64,000 nucleotides of DNA from CAVVAH01 sp963746175 (GTDB lineage: Bacteria > Actinomycetota > Actinomycetes > JACCUZ01). The notes beneath the pieces are model-generated. The model made no database searches. It worked only from the letters and a program-made list of their open reading frames with translations, and had not been told where the DNA came from. Both the position numbers and the translations under genes were made by a program. Positions 8,510 through 16,164 of this stretch are shown here, one piece after another. The stretch is taken from assembly GCA_963746175.1 (NCBI GenBank), contig CAVVAH010000004.1:992001-1056000 (forward strand). Reading direction: 5' to 3'. The number at the start of each line of letters is the position of its first letter. The first letter of the stretch is position 1.

Positions 8510-9049
8510 TCATTCGCCGGTGCGCCCGTCGACGACCTCGCGCAGCAGGTCGGCGTGCCCGTTGTGCCGGGCGTACTCCTCGATCATGTGCAGGACAAGG
8601 GCTCTCAGGTCGACGGTGTCGTCGGTGCCGTTGGCCCGGTGCCACACGAACGTGTCGTCGAGCTCGTGCGCCGCCTGCACCGTCCGCGCCGCGTCGACCT
8701 CCCCGGCGTAGGCCGCGAAGTCCGCCTCCGCGGTCGCGGCGTCGACGTCGTCGAAGTCGCCGTCCGGGCTGGCGTCGGTCCAGTAGAGCGGCCCGAGCTG
8801 CTCGCCCGCGACGTTCTTGCGGAACCAGTGTCGCTCGACCTCGGTCATGTGCCGGACCAGGCCGAGCAGCGACATCGTGGACGGCGGCACGGCCTGCCGG
8901 GCCAGCTGCTCCCCGGTGAGGCCGGCGCACTTCCACAGCAGCGTCGCGCGGTGGTACTCCAGCAGGCTCTCGGCGGCCTCCCGCTCCGGCGCGACGTTGG
9001 GGGCCGTCGGCCGCTCGACCTCGGGTGCGGTCCAGGCGACGTCACTCAT
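8510..9049 (-). CDS. DinB superfamily protein (DUF664-like), paralogue 1
   Basis: 179 residues, predicted four-helix-bundle metalloenzyme of the DinB/YfiT superfamily. Candidate metal ligands are His67 and His74 (LVRHMTEVERHW) and His162/His165 (ARHNGHADLLRE). Family members include thiol-dependent (mycothiol or bacillithiol) S-transferases; substrate unknown here. It is clearly homologous to the gene at 9912-10454: both share GLTGEQLA, AVPPS(T/S)MSLLGL, HxTEVER and EEYARHxGHADLLRE. Its start is 73 bp from the divergent PIN gene, so the two may share a promoter region. Confidence 0.85.
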   Translation of the reverse strand: MSDVAWTAPEVERPTAPNVAPEREAAESLLEYHRATLLWKCAGLTGEQLARQAVPPSTMSLLGLVRHMTEVERHWFRKNVAGEQLGPLYWTDASPDGDFDDVDAATAEADFAAYAGEVDAARTVQAAHELDDTFVWHRANGTDDTVDLRALVLHMIEEYARHNGHADLLREVVDGRTGE

Positions 9050-9122
9050 GGGGCTGGACGCTAGCCGGGGCCACCGACGGCTGCGAGCACCCGCTGTCGG
9101 ACCGGCTCCCTACTCTCGCGCC

Positions 9123-9530
9123 ATGGCTCGCTACGTCATCGACGCCCAGACCCTGCTGCACCTGCTCGACGGGGACCTGACCGTCGATCCCGGCCACCAG
9201 CTGGTCGCACCGAGCTCGATCCGGTCCGAGGCGCTGCAGCTGCTGCTGGACGACGTACGACGCGGCGCGCGCACCGACAAGGAGGCGCTGCAGGTCCACG
9301 AGCGCGTCACCGAGCGGAAGATCCGGGTGCTCGGCGACCGCGCGTCGCGCGGCACGGCGTGGCGGATCGCGCGCGCGCAGGACTGGGACACGCTGCGCGA
9401 CGCGGAGTACCTGGCCGTCACCCGGCTGCAGGCCGACGCACTGGTCACGGTGGATCCCGCGCTGGCGGCGAAGGCGTCCGACGTCGTCCCGGTCGCCCCG
9501 CTCCAAGCCCTGCTCACCCCCGAGAGCTAG
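9123..9530 (+). CDS. PIN-domain protein, lone VapC-like ribonuclease candidate
   Basis: 135 residues. The PIN-fold acidic residues can be placed at Asp7 (YVIDAQTLL), Glu36 (RSEALQL), Asp93 (LRDAEYLAV) and Asp111 (LVTVDPAL), giving a complete metal site. Family members cleave RNA, usually as the toxin of type II toxin-antitoxin modules. No small antitoxin gene lies immediately before it: the 73-bp upstream gap has no open frame of VapB size, and the next gene upstream is divergent. It may be an orphan toxin or a housekeeping PIN nuclease. The stop overlaps the end of the convergent membrane-protein gene by 4 bp. Confidence 0.75.
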   Translation: MARYVIDAQTLLHLLDGDLTVDPGHQLVAPSSIRSEALQLLLDDVRRGARTDKEALQVHERVTERKIRVLGDRASRGTAWRIARAQDWDTLRDAEYLAVTRLQADALVTVDPALAAKASDVVPVAPLQALLTPES

Positions 9531-9871
9531 GGCTCTCGCCCCCGGAAGGCCCAGGTCCACGCGAGCAGCGCGATGACCGCGACGCCGGCCGCGACCGCGC
9601 AGGTTCCCAGGAGGAGGAGCGGGTCGGTGAACTCGAAGCTGTACCGGGGTGCCGCCACTGCCTCGCAGCGGAAACCGACAAGTCCGTCGGAGAGGGGGCC
9701 GCGTACGACGGTCCCTTCCGGCGGCGCCGACGTCCCGGACGGCATCCGGGCGACGCAGAGGTCCTCGAGGTAGTGACCTCGGCCGACCAGCGCCACCACG
9801 CAGCCGCCGACTGCCGCCGCGACCGTTGCGGCGACGGCCGTCAGCGCCCGCGGCACGGAGGGTCGCGTCAT
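9527..9871 (-). CDS. Small membrane protein of unknown function
   Basis: 114 residues. A basic start (MTRPSVPR) precedes a membrane helix around 9-30 (ALTAVAATVAAAVGGCVVALV). An extracytoplasmic loop of about 45 residues contains two cysteines (DLCVARM and GFRCEAV) that could form a disulphide, and a second helix spans ~83-108 (LLLLGTCAVAAGVAVIALLAW). No family is recognised. It sits between the two DinB-fold genes on the same strand; its ATG is about 40 bp from the next DinB stop, so it may be cotranscribed with that gene. Codon usage looks like that of its neighbours. Confidence 0.6.
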   Translation of the reverse strand: MTRPSVPRALTAVAATVAAAVGGCVVALVGRGHYLEDLCVARMPSGTSAPPEGTVVRGPLSDGLVGFRCEAVAAPRYSFEFTDPLLLLGTCAVAAGVAVIALLAWTWAFRGREP

Positions 9872-9911
9872 GTCACCTGCACCTGCACCTGCACCGTGGC
9901 GTGGCCCGCGC

Positions 9912-10454
9912 TCAGGCGCCGGTGACGCCGTCGACCTTCTCGCGGAGCAGGTCCGCGTGCCCGAGGTGCCTGGCGTACTCCTCGACCATGTGCAGCATCA
10001 GCCACCGCAGGTCGAACGTGTACGTGGTGCCGCGGCGGTCGGTGGTGGTGACCTGCTCGTCCAGCGAGCGTCCGGCCGCGACCCGGCGCGCCTCGTCGCA
10101 CTCGGCCAGGTAGCGCGCGTACGCCGCTTCGGCGTCGGCCGGGTCGAGGTCGTCGAAGTCGGCGTCCCAGTTGTCCGGCGTCTTGTACGGCGGTGGCGCG
10201 TCCTCGCCGGCGACCCGCTCCCGGAACCAGATCCGCTCCACCTCGGTCAGGTGCCGGAGCAGGCCGAGCAGCGACATCGACGACGGTGGGACGGCGCGCT
10301 CGGCCAGCTGCTCGCCGGTCAGGCCGGAGCACTTCACGAGGAACGTCTCGCGGTGCCACTCGAGGAAGCCGGTCACGGCCTCGACCTCACCCGCGACCAT
10401 CGGGTGGTCGGTGCGCTCGACAGCCGGGGCGGTCCACGGGGGTTTGTCAGGCAC
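9912..10454 (-). CDS. DinB superfamily protein (DUF664-like), paralogue 2
   Basis: 180 residues from a GTG at 10454, chosen because homology to the first paralogue starts right there (PPWTAPAVERT against VAWTAPEVERP). It has the same His pattern: LLRHLTEVERIW, MLHMVEEYARHLGHADLLRE. One conserved histidine of paralogue 1 (ERHW) is Ile here (ERIW), so metal binding or partner choice may differ. Predicted thiol-dependent transferase or related metalloenzyme. It lies downstream of the ribosomal operon, separated from it by a strong hairpin terminator, so it is probably transcribed on its own. Confidence 0.83.
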   Translation of the reverse strand: MPDKPPWTAPAVERTDHPMVAGEVEAVTGFLEWHRETFLVKCSGLTGEQLAERAVPPSSMSLLGLLRHLTEVERIWFRERVAGEDAPPPYKTPDNWDADFDDLDPADAEAAYARYLAECDEARRVAAGRSLDEQVTTTDRRGTTYTFDLRWLMLHMVEEYARHLGHADLLREKVDGVTGA

Positions 10455-10487
10455 GGGCGACGACCCTAGCGCGGGCTCCCGGACGTG

Positions 10488-10525
10488 CGGGAGCCCCCGC
10501 TGCCCGGAGGCGGCGGGGGCTCCCG
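10488..10525 (-). terminator. Hairpin terminator after rplI
   Basis: A perfect 13-bp inverted repeat (CGGGAGCCCCCGC at 10488-10500 and its complement at 10513-10525) with a 12-nt loop lies 34 bp past the rplI stop. There is no T-run, as is common for actinobacterial terminators. It separates the rpsF-ssb-rpsR-rplI operon from the DinB gene. Confidence 0.8.
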
Positions 10526-10558
10526 ATGCACGTACGGACGTGCGTCGTGCTGCGGCGG

Positions 10559-11008
10559 TCAGGCCGCGGCGACGACCTGCACGGTGAGGGTCGCGACGAC
10601 CTCCGGGTGCAGCCGGACGGTGACCTGGTGGTCGCCGACGGTCTTGATCGGCTGGCCGATCTCGATCCGCCGCTTGTCGACCGCCGGGCCGCCGGCCCTG
10701 CTCACGGCCTCGACGATGTCGGTGCCGGTGACGGCCCCGAACAGCCGGCCGCCGGTGCCGGCGCGGACCGGCAGCTTGAGGCTGAGGCGCTCGAGCTCGG
10801 TCTTGAGCTCGCCGGCGTGACCGAGGTCGCGCACCTCGCGCACCTCGCGGCCGCGCTTGATCGAGGAGACCTGCTTCTCGCCGCCACGGGTCCAGCGGAT
10901 CGCGGCGCCGCGCGGGACGAGGTAGTTGCGGCCGTAGCCGTCCTTGACCTCGACGACGTCTCCGGGCCCGCCGAGGCCGGCGACCTCCTGGGTGAGGATG
11001 AGCTTCAT
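10559..11008 (-). CDS. rplI: 50S ribosomal protein L9
   Basis: 149 residues. The N-terminal rRNA-binding domain has the signature GDVVEVKDGYGRNYLVPRG at residues 16-34. The central helix region (LKTELERL) and C-terminal domain (FGAVTGTDIVEAV; IGQPIKTVGDHQV) follow. Length is the family norm. It is the last gene of the rpsF-ssb-rpsR-rplI operon, 14 bp after rpsR and before the hairpin terminator. L9 bridges the base of the L1 stalk of the 50S subunit and affects reading-frame fidelity. Confidence 0.98.
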   Translation of the reverse strand: MKLILTQEVAGLGGPGDVVEVKDGYGRNYLVPRGAAIRWTRGGEKQVSSIKRGREVREVRDLGHAGELKTELERLSLKLPVRAGTGGRLFGAVTGTDIVEAVSRAGGPAVDKRRIEIGQPIKTVGDHQVTVRLHPEVVATLTVQVVAAA

Positions 11009-11022
11009 GTCGGTCGCTCCCC

Positions 11023-11259
11023 TCAGCGCGCGGTGCTGGTGTAGGGCAGCAGCGCCATCTCACGGCTGTTCTTCACGGCCGTGGCGACGTCGCGCTGGTG
11101 CTGGGTGCAGTTGCCGGTCACGCGGCGGGCCCGGATCTTGCCGCGGTCGGAGATGAACTTCCGCAGCAGACCGGTGTCCTTGTAGTCCACGTAGGAGACC
11201 TTCTCCTTGCAGAACTGGCAGACCTTCTTCTTGGGCTTGCGGGGCGGTGGCTTGGCCAT
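11023..11259 (-). CDS. rpsR: 30S ribosomal protein S18
   Basis: 78 residues from the ATG at 11259 (MAKPPPRKPKKK). The body is VCQFCKEKVSYVDYKD...LLRKFISDRGKI...VTGNCTQHQR, standard S18. The CxxC pair and the later Cys indicate a zinc-binding form. S18 pairs with S6 on the 30S platform, and its gene follows rpsF and ssb as in most bacteria. The 136-bp gap to ssb holds no gene; the next gene, rplI, starts 14 bp on. Confidence 0.97.
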   Translation of the reverse strand: MAKPPPRKPKKKVCQFCKEKVSYVDYKDTGLLRKFISDRGKIRARRVTGNCTQHQRDVATAVKNSREMALLPYTSTAR

Positions 11260-11395
11260 CGTGGTGCTCCAGACTTCGGATGCCCGGCGTCCGCCGGGAT
11301 GGTCAATCAGGACAGGTGGGACAGGTGATCGGTGGTGCCGTCTCGTCGAGCCGGGTGCGCTTTCGAGCGGAACGCTGGGCCGATGAGCGGGTCGA

Positions 11396-11917
11396 TCAGA
11401 AGGGGGGCTCGTCGGAGGCGGCACCGGGGGCGTTCCAGCCCCCACCGCCGCCGCTGCCGCCGGCCGCGTTGCCGGCCGGAGCAGGAGAGGCCGAGGCCCA
11501 CGGGTCGTTGTCGGCGCCGCCGCCCCCGAAGCCGCCGCCTCCGGCACCGCGGGTGGTCTTGTTGACCTTCGCGGTGGCGGACTTGAGGCTGGGGCCGACC
11601 TCGTCGACCTCGATCTCGTAGACCGTGCGCTTCTCGCCCTCCTTGGTCTCGTACGACCGCTGCTTGAGGCGGCCCTGCACGATCACGCGCATGCCGCGCT
11701 GGAGGGACTCCGCGACGTTCTCGGCGGCCTGGCGCCAGACGTTGCAGGAGAGGAAGAGGCTCTCGCCGTCCTTCCACTCGTTGGTCTGCTTGTCCAGGAA
11801 CCGGGGCGTCGAGGCGATGCGGAACTTCGCCACGGCCGCGCCGCTGGGCGTGAAACGCAGCTCGGGGTCGTCGACGAGGTTGCCGACGAGGGTGATGACG
11901 GTGTCGCCTGCGGCCAT
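11396..11917 (-). CDS. ssb: Single-stranded DNA-binding protein
   Basis: 173 residues. OB-fold domain at residues ~5-112 (TVITLVGNLVDDPELRFTPSG; FLSCNVWRQAAENV; GRLKQRSYETKEGEKRTVYEIEVDEVGPSLK), then a Gly/Ala-rich linker and the acidic protein-interaction tip DEPPF. It binds and protects ssDNA at forks and recruits repair proteins through the tip. It lies between rpsF and rpsR, the usual actinobacterial order, in an operon beginning at rpsF. Confidence 0.97.
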   Translation of the reverse strand: MAAGDTVITLVGNLVDDPELRFTPSGAAVAKFRIASTPRFLDKQTNEWKDGESLFLSCNVWRQAAENVAESLQRGMRVIVQGRLKQRSYETKEGEKRTVYEIEVDEVGPSLKSATAKVNKTTRGAGGGGFGGGGADNDPWASASPAPAGNAAGGSGGGGGWNAPGAASDEPPF

Positions 11918-11963
11918 GAAGAGGATCCCTCGGCTCGGTGCGGTGACCGGTCGCTGACGGGCG

Positions 11964-12254
11964 TCAGCGCTGGTCGGGACGGATGACCTTGGTGCGCAGC
12001 ACGGCCTCGTTGAGGTTGAGCTGGCGGTCGAGCTCCTTGACGGTGGCCGGCTCGGCCTGGAGGTCGACGACGGCGTAGATGCCCTCGGCCTTCTTGGTGA
12101 TCTCGTACGACATCCTGCGGCGTCCCCAGATGTCGATCTTCTCGACGCTGCCGCCGTCCTTCGTGACGACGGTCAGGAACTGGTCGAGCGCGGGAGCGAC
12201 GGTGCGCTCCTCGATGTCGGGGTCGAGGATGACCATGAGCTCGTAGTGACGCAT
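11964..12254 (-). CDS. rpsF: 30S ribosomal protein S6
   Basis: 96 residues starting MRHYELMVILDPDIEER, the canonical S6 opening, with GRRRMSYEITKKAEGIYAVVDLQ later. A strong ribosome-binding site (GAGGAGGTGG) precedes the ATG by about 10 bp, which fixes the start. First gene of the S6-SSB-S18-L9 operon; it diverges from the AP-endonuclease gene across a ~275-bp gap that must hold the operon promoter, although no convincing -35/-10 pair was found. Confidence 0.97.
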   Translation of the reverse strand: MRHYELMVILDPDIEERTVAPALDQFLTVVTKDGGSVEKIDIWGRRRMSYEITKKAEGIYAVVDLQAEPATVKELDRQLNLNEAVLRTKVIRPDQR

Positions 12255-12529
12255 GCGGACAACCCACCTCCTCTGGACTCGGCGGCCACGGTCTCTCCGT
12301 GGCAGGAGGGCTACTGACCGTGCGCACCAGGTGCGGTGCGACGCCGGGCAGTGCGTGCGTCCGGCGCCTCTCCGGCGCGGTCCGGCACGGTCCGAGGACT
12401 GGTCCGGGGCGGTCGGGGAAGACGCCAGGTGCGCAAGGTTACCCGCCCCGAGCGGGCCGCGCGAACTCCGTCCACAGGGCCGGCCGGCGGGCGGCACACG
12501 ACGTCCGACCCCGGTCGTAGGGTCGGACC

Positions 12530-13342
12530 ATGACGTCCCTCCGGATCGGTGCCCACGTCGACCCGGTCGACCCGGTGGCCGAGGCGGCCGCTCGCGGGGC
12601 CGACCTGGTGCAGATCTTCCTGGGGGACCCCCAGGGCTGGAAGGACCCCGCGGTCGCCCACCCCGGCGGGTTCGACGGGCTGCGCGCCGCGGTGGCCGGG
12701 GCCGGGATCGACCTCTACGTGCACGCGCCGTACCGGCTCAACGTCGCCACCGCCAACAACCGGATCCGGATCCCGAGCCGTCAGCTGCTCGCGAAGTACG
12801 CCGCCGCGGCCGCCGAGCTGGGAGCGCTCGGGATCGTGGTGCACGGCGGGCACGTCCTGAAGGACGACGACCCCGAGGGCGGCTTCGACAACTGGGCCAA
12901 GACGTTCGAGCGCTGGGAGCCGCCGCTGCCGGTGCTCATCGAGAACACCGCGGGCGGCGACGGCGCGATCGCCCGGCGTACCGACCGGCTGGCCCGGCTG
13001 TGGGAGGTGTTCGAGGACCGGCTCGAGGCGCCGGTGCTCGAGAAGGTGGGCTTCTGCCTCGACACCTGCCACGCGCACGCGGGCGGCGAGGAGCTGGCCG
13101 GCGTCGTCGACCGGGTGAAAGCCGTCACCGGCCGGGTCGACCTGGTGCACGCCAACGACTCCCGCGACGAGTTCGACTCCGGCGCCGACCGGCACACCAA
13201 CTTCGGCTCCGGCCAGATCGACGGCGACGACCTGGTCGCGGTCGTCTCGGCGGCCGGCGCGCCGGTCGTGTGCGAGACGCCGGGCGGCGCCGTGGGCCAG
13301 GGCGCCGACATCGCCTGGCTCCGGGAGCGCCTGCCCGCCTGA
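12530..13342 (+). CDS. Endonuclease IV-like AP endonuclease / TIM-barrel protein
   Basis: 270 residues, TIM-barrel of the AP endonuclease 2 family. The metal-site residues line up with endonuclease IV: His65 (YVHAPY), His105 (VHGGHV), Glu138 (IENTAGG), Asp178 and His181 (CLDTCHAHAGG), His207 (HANDS), His222 (RHTNFGSGQID) and Glu249 (CETPG). Endonuclease IV cuts 5' to abasic sites in base-excision repair. The complete ligand set argues for deoxyribonuclease IV over a sugar isomerase. It reads divergently from rpsF and is followed by a palindromic repeat region. Confidence 0.85.
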   Translation: MTSLRIGAHVDPVDPVAEAAARGADLVQIFLGDPQGWKDPAVAHPGGFDGLRAAVAGAGIDLYVHAPYRLNVATANNRIRIPSRQLLAKYAAAAAELGALGIVVHGGHVLKDDDPEGGFDNWAKTFERWEPPLPVLIENTAGGDGAIARRTDRLARLWEVFEDRLEAPVLEKVGFCLDTCHAHAGGEELAGVVDRVKAVTGRVDLVHANDSRDEFDSGADRHTNFGSGQIDGDDLVAVVSAAGAPVVCETPGGAVGQGADIAWLRERLPA

Positions 13343-13425
13343 CCGACCCTCCGGCCGGTGATCCGCCGACCTTGATCCACAGCGGAACCACCCGGGTGTC
13401 ATGTGCGGCCGGTGGGTGGCTGGCC

Positions 13426-13586
13426 TCAGAGCGGCTGAGACGACAGAGCGGGGTGCCGAGCTCGGTGATCCACACCGGATCTGTGCGAATTTTTCCTACG
13501 AATCCGGTGTGGATCTTGGTCAATCATGAGAACGGGCCGCAGTCACGCACGGTGGCCGACGCGCCCCACCTCTCAAGCCGCTCTGA
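13426..13586. repeat. Compound palindromic element A in the AP-endonuclease/marR gap
   Basis: The 305-bp gap 13343-13647 between convergent genes holds no gene but is structured. A 49-bp palindrome at 13467-13515 has 14-bp perfect arms (GATCCACACCGGAT and its complement) around a loop containing GAATTTTTCC. Outer inverted repeats flank it: TCAGAGCGGCTGAGA at 13426 and TCTCAAGCCGCTCTGA at 13571. A half-site, TGATCCACAGCGGA, lies at 13373 and matches one arm of the related element near 52600. It may serve as a bidirectional terminator; a dispersed repeat family is the other reading. Confidence 0.7.
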
Positions 13587-13647
13587 CCTGCGCGGACGGC
13601 AACCTCGGCCACCCACGACGCAGCGGGAGCGGCGGCGACGTACCCGC

Positions 13648-14175
13648 CTACGAGCGCGCGGTGGCCTGCGCCGCGACCGCCCGGGGCTCAGGTACGCCGG
13701 CGCCGTCGGCCCCGGCGACCGCGCACGGGTTGGCGTGGTCGCGCAGGGTGCGCAGGGCGGCCTCGAGCTCCGCGAGCCGGCCGGCGGCGCGCAGCGGCTC
13801 GACCACCCAGTCCTGGATGAGCGCGATCTGGCCAGGGAGCACCTCGGCGAGCAGCTGGCGGCCCGAGTCGGAGATGACGGCGTAGGTCGTACGCCGGTCG
13901 GTGGCGCACGCCCGCCGGGTGACGAGCCCGCGCTCGACCAGCCGGTCGACCACCCGGGTGATGCCGCTGGAGGTGAGCGTGGTCTGGGCGGCCAGGTCGG
14001 TCATCCGCAGCAGGCCCTCGGGGGACCGGGCCAGCCGGAGGCAGACGTCGAACTCGGCCGGCGCGAGGCCGTGGCCGGCCAGCTCGGCCGCCCCTCGGGC
14101 GGAGAGGGCCGCCCAGGTCTCGGCGAACAGGCCCATCAGGGTCAGCCGCTCGTCGTCCAGGGATCCCGCCGTCAT
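13648..14175 (-). CDS. MarR family transcriptional regulator
   Basis: 175 residues, winged helix-turn-helix. The core reads LAPAEFDVCLRLARSPEGLLRMTDLAAQTTLTSSG, with recognition helix SSGITRVVDRLVERGLV, then the wing DRRTTYAVISDSGRQLL; C-terminal dimer helices follow. It diverges from the YceI gene across 109 bp, and such pairs are usually regulator and target. Ligand unknown. The C-terminus past residue ~150 is Ala-rich and unlikely to be structured. Confidence 0.88.
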   Translation of the reverse strand: MTAGSLDDERLTLMGLFAETWAALSARGAAELAGHGLAPAEFDVCLRLARSPEGLLRMTDLAAQTTLTSSGITRVVDRLVERGLVTRRACATDRRTTYAVISDSGRQLLAEVLPGQIALIQDWVVEPLRAAGRLAELEAALRTLRDHANPCAVAGADGAGVPEPRAVAAQATARS

Positions 14176-14284
14176 GCGCCGAGTCTACATCTACTTGACA
14201 ACGGGAATATTGAGAGTGCAATGTTTGCTGAGGCACACGACAGCGACATCCCCCTCCCCCCGCACCCGGAAGAAGGAACCACCC
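14176..14284 (+). promoter_or_regulatory. Divergent promoter region marR / yceI
   Basis: The gap is AT-rich compared with its surroundings. A good -35 hexamer TTGACA lies at 14195-14200, with a weak -10 candidate CAATGT 18 bp on (14219-14224), oriented toward the YceI gene. A MarR operator would be expected here, but no clean palindrome was found. The YceI ribosome-binding site is GAAGGAA, ~9 bp before the ATG. Confidence 0.4.
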
Positions 14285-14875
14285 ATGACCGAGCAGACCG
14301 TTCAGACCACCGCCCTCCGCGTCGTCGACGGTGCGAGCCTCCCCGTGGCCGGCACCTACGTGATCGACCCGACCCACACGACCATCGGCTTCGTCGCCCG
14401 GCACCTCATGGTGACCAAGGTGCGCGGTGCGTTCCGGGACTACACCGGCACGATCACCATCGGCCAGGACGTCGCGTCCTCGACCGCCGAGGCCACCATC
14501 CAGGCCGCGTCGATCGACACCGGCACCGCCGACCGTGACGCGCACCTGCGCTCCGGCGACTTCTTCGACGCCGAGACCTACCCGACCCTGCGCTTCAGCA
14601 ACGCCAAGGTCGTCAAGCAGGACGGCGACGACTTCGTGGTCGAGGGCGACCTCACCATCAAGGACGTCACCCGCACGGTGTCCCTCAAGGTCGAGCTCGA
14701 CGGCGTCGCCAACGACCCGTTCGGCAACACCAAGCTCGCCGTCACCGCGAAGACCGAGATCGACCGCGAGGACTTCGGCCTCACCTGGAACGTCGCGCTG
14801 GAGTCCGGCGGCGTCCTGGTCAGCAAGAAGATCACGATCGAGATCGAGGCCCAGGCCGTCCTGCAGAAGGACTGA
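14285..14875 (+). CDS. YceI family lipocalin-like protein
   Basis: 196 residues with no signal peptide. The YceI beta-barrel signature is complete: GTYVIDPTHTTIGFVARHLMV at the start, VRGAFRDYTGTI, DAHLRSGDFFDAETYPTLRFS in the middle, GDLTIKDVTRTVSL, and FGLTWN near the end. The fold binds isoprenoid-type lipids in characterised members; the physiological role is often stress-linked. It is probably controlled by the divergent MarR regulator. Length matches the family. Confidence 0.92.
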   Translation: MTEQTVQTTALRVVDGASLPVAGTYVIDPTHTTIGFVARHLMVTKVRGAFRDYTGTITIGQDVASSTAEATIQAASIDTGTADRDAHLRSGDFFDAETYPTLRFSNAKVVKQDGDDFVVEGDLTIKDVTRTVSLKVELDGVANDPFGNTKLAVTAKTEIDREDFGLTWNVALESGGVLVSKKITIEIEAQAVLQKD

Positions 14876-15025
14876 CCTCTCGCCTCGCCGCGCAGCGCCG
14901 CTCGCGCGCACCGTCGGCCGCCGTACCCGGAACCACTCCGGGGCGGCGGCCGTCGCGCGTCCGGAGCCGGTGCGCTGGGTAGCCTCGTGCCCGACCCGCC
15001 CCCTCGCCGAGGAGCCCGCCGCCCC

Positions 15026-16156
15026 ATGGCGCTCGCCGTCCGACCGATCAGCAGCGCCGAGCACCTGGCGTTCGTGGCCTCGCGGCCGTCCGCGTCGTTC
15101 CTGCAGTGCCCGTCGTGGGCAGCGGTGAAGAGCGAGTGGGGCAGCGAGAGCCTCGGGTGGTACGACGACGCGGGCGACCCGGCCGCCCTGGTCGGCGCCG
15201 GCCTGGTGCTGCTGCGCCAGGTGCCGAAGGTGAAGAAGTTCCTCGCCTACCTGCCCGAGGGGCCGGTGCTCGACTGGGCCGCCGCCTCCGACGACCTCGC
15301 GGCGTGGCTCGCGCCGATGGTCGCCCACCTGAAGGAGCGCGGGGCGTTCGGCGTGAAGATGGGTCCGCCGGTCGCGCGCCGACGGTGGTCGGCCGCGACC
15401 GTCAAGGCGGCCATCGCCGCGGGCGGCGCCGCCCGGCTGGCCGACGTGCCGCCGGACTCGACCGACCCGGTCGGCGAGAGCGTGGTCGCCACCCTCGACC
15501 GGCTCGGCTGGCGCGCGCCCGACGGCGAGGCCGGATTCGGTGCGGGGCAGCCGCAGTACGTCTTCCAGGTCCCGCTCGCCGACCGCGACGACGACGAGCT
15601 GCTGAAGGGCTTCAACCAGCTGTGGCGGCGCAACATCAAGAAGGCCGACAAGCTCGGCGTCACGGTGCGCCAGGGCGACGAGTCGGACCTGCCGGCGTTC
15701 CACGCGCTCTACCTCGAGACGGCCGAGCGCGACCACTTCACCGGCCGGCCGTTGTCGTACTTCCGGCAGATGTGGACGGCGATGCGGGCCGAGGACCCGG
15801 ACCGGATCCGGCTCTACCTCGCCGAGCACGAGGACGACCTGGTCGCCGCCACGACGATGGTGCGGGTCGGGCAGCACGCGTGGTACTCGTACGGCGCCTC
15901 GTCGACCGCCAAGCGCGACGTGCGCGGGTCGAACGCCGTGCAGTGGCAGATGCTGCGCGACGCGAAGGCGGCCGGCGCGACGGTCTACGACCTGCGGGGC
16001 ATCACCGACACGCTGTCCGAGGACGACCCGCACTTCGGGCTGATCCAGTTCAAGCTCGGCACCGGCGGCGAGGCTGTGGAGTACGTCGGCGAGTGGGACC
16101 TGCCGTTGAACAAGGTGCTGTTCAAGGCGTTCGACCTCTACATGAGCCGGCGGTGA
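15026..16156 (+). CDS. FemX-type peptidoglycan bridge aminoacyltransferase
   Basis: 376 residues. FemABX family, two GNAT-like lobes: FLQCPSWAAVKSEWG near the start, QYVFQVPL, LLKGFNQLWRRNIKKADKLGV in the middle, and the late VYDLRGI...GLIQFKLGTGGEAVEYVGEWDLP. It transfers an amino acid from aminoacyl-tRNA to the lipid II stem peptide. In LL-diaminopimelate actinomycetes the FemX-type enzyme adds the first bridge glycine; that is inferred here from lineage. The start ATG follows GAGGAGC by ~11 bp. It lies 8 bp before an alanine-racemase gene, probably in one transcript. Confidence 0.88.
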   Translation: MALAVRPISSAEHLAFVASRPSASFLQCPSWAAVKSEWGSESLGWYDDAGDPAALVGAGLVLLRQVPKVKKFLAYLPEGPVLDWAAASDDLAAWLAPMVAHLKERGAFGVKMGPPVARRRWSAATVKAAIAAGGAARLADVPPDSTDPVGESVVATLDRLGWRAPDGEAGFGAGQPQYVFQVPLADRDDDELLKGFNQLWRRNIKKADKLGVTVRQGDESDLPAFHALYLETAERDHFTGRPLSYFRQMWTAMRAEDPDRIRLYLAEHEDDLVAATTMVRVGQHAWYSYGASSTAKRDVRGSNAVQWQMLRDAKAAGATVYDLRGITDTLSEDDPHFGLIQFKLGTGGEAVEYVGEWDLPLNKVLFKAFDLYMSRR

Positions 16157-16164
16157 GCTAGCAC

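Noticed and set aside
5293..8919. A 1208-codon open frame on the plus strand over dnaB
   Set aside because: It is antisense to dnaB and the MATE gene; composition is typical of a high-GC shadow frame (Arg/Gly/His-rich, no recognisable domain).
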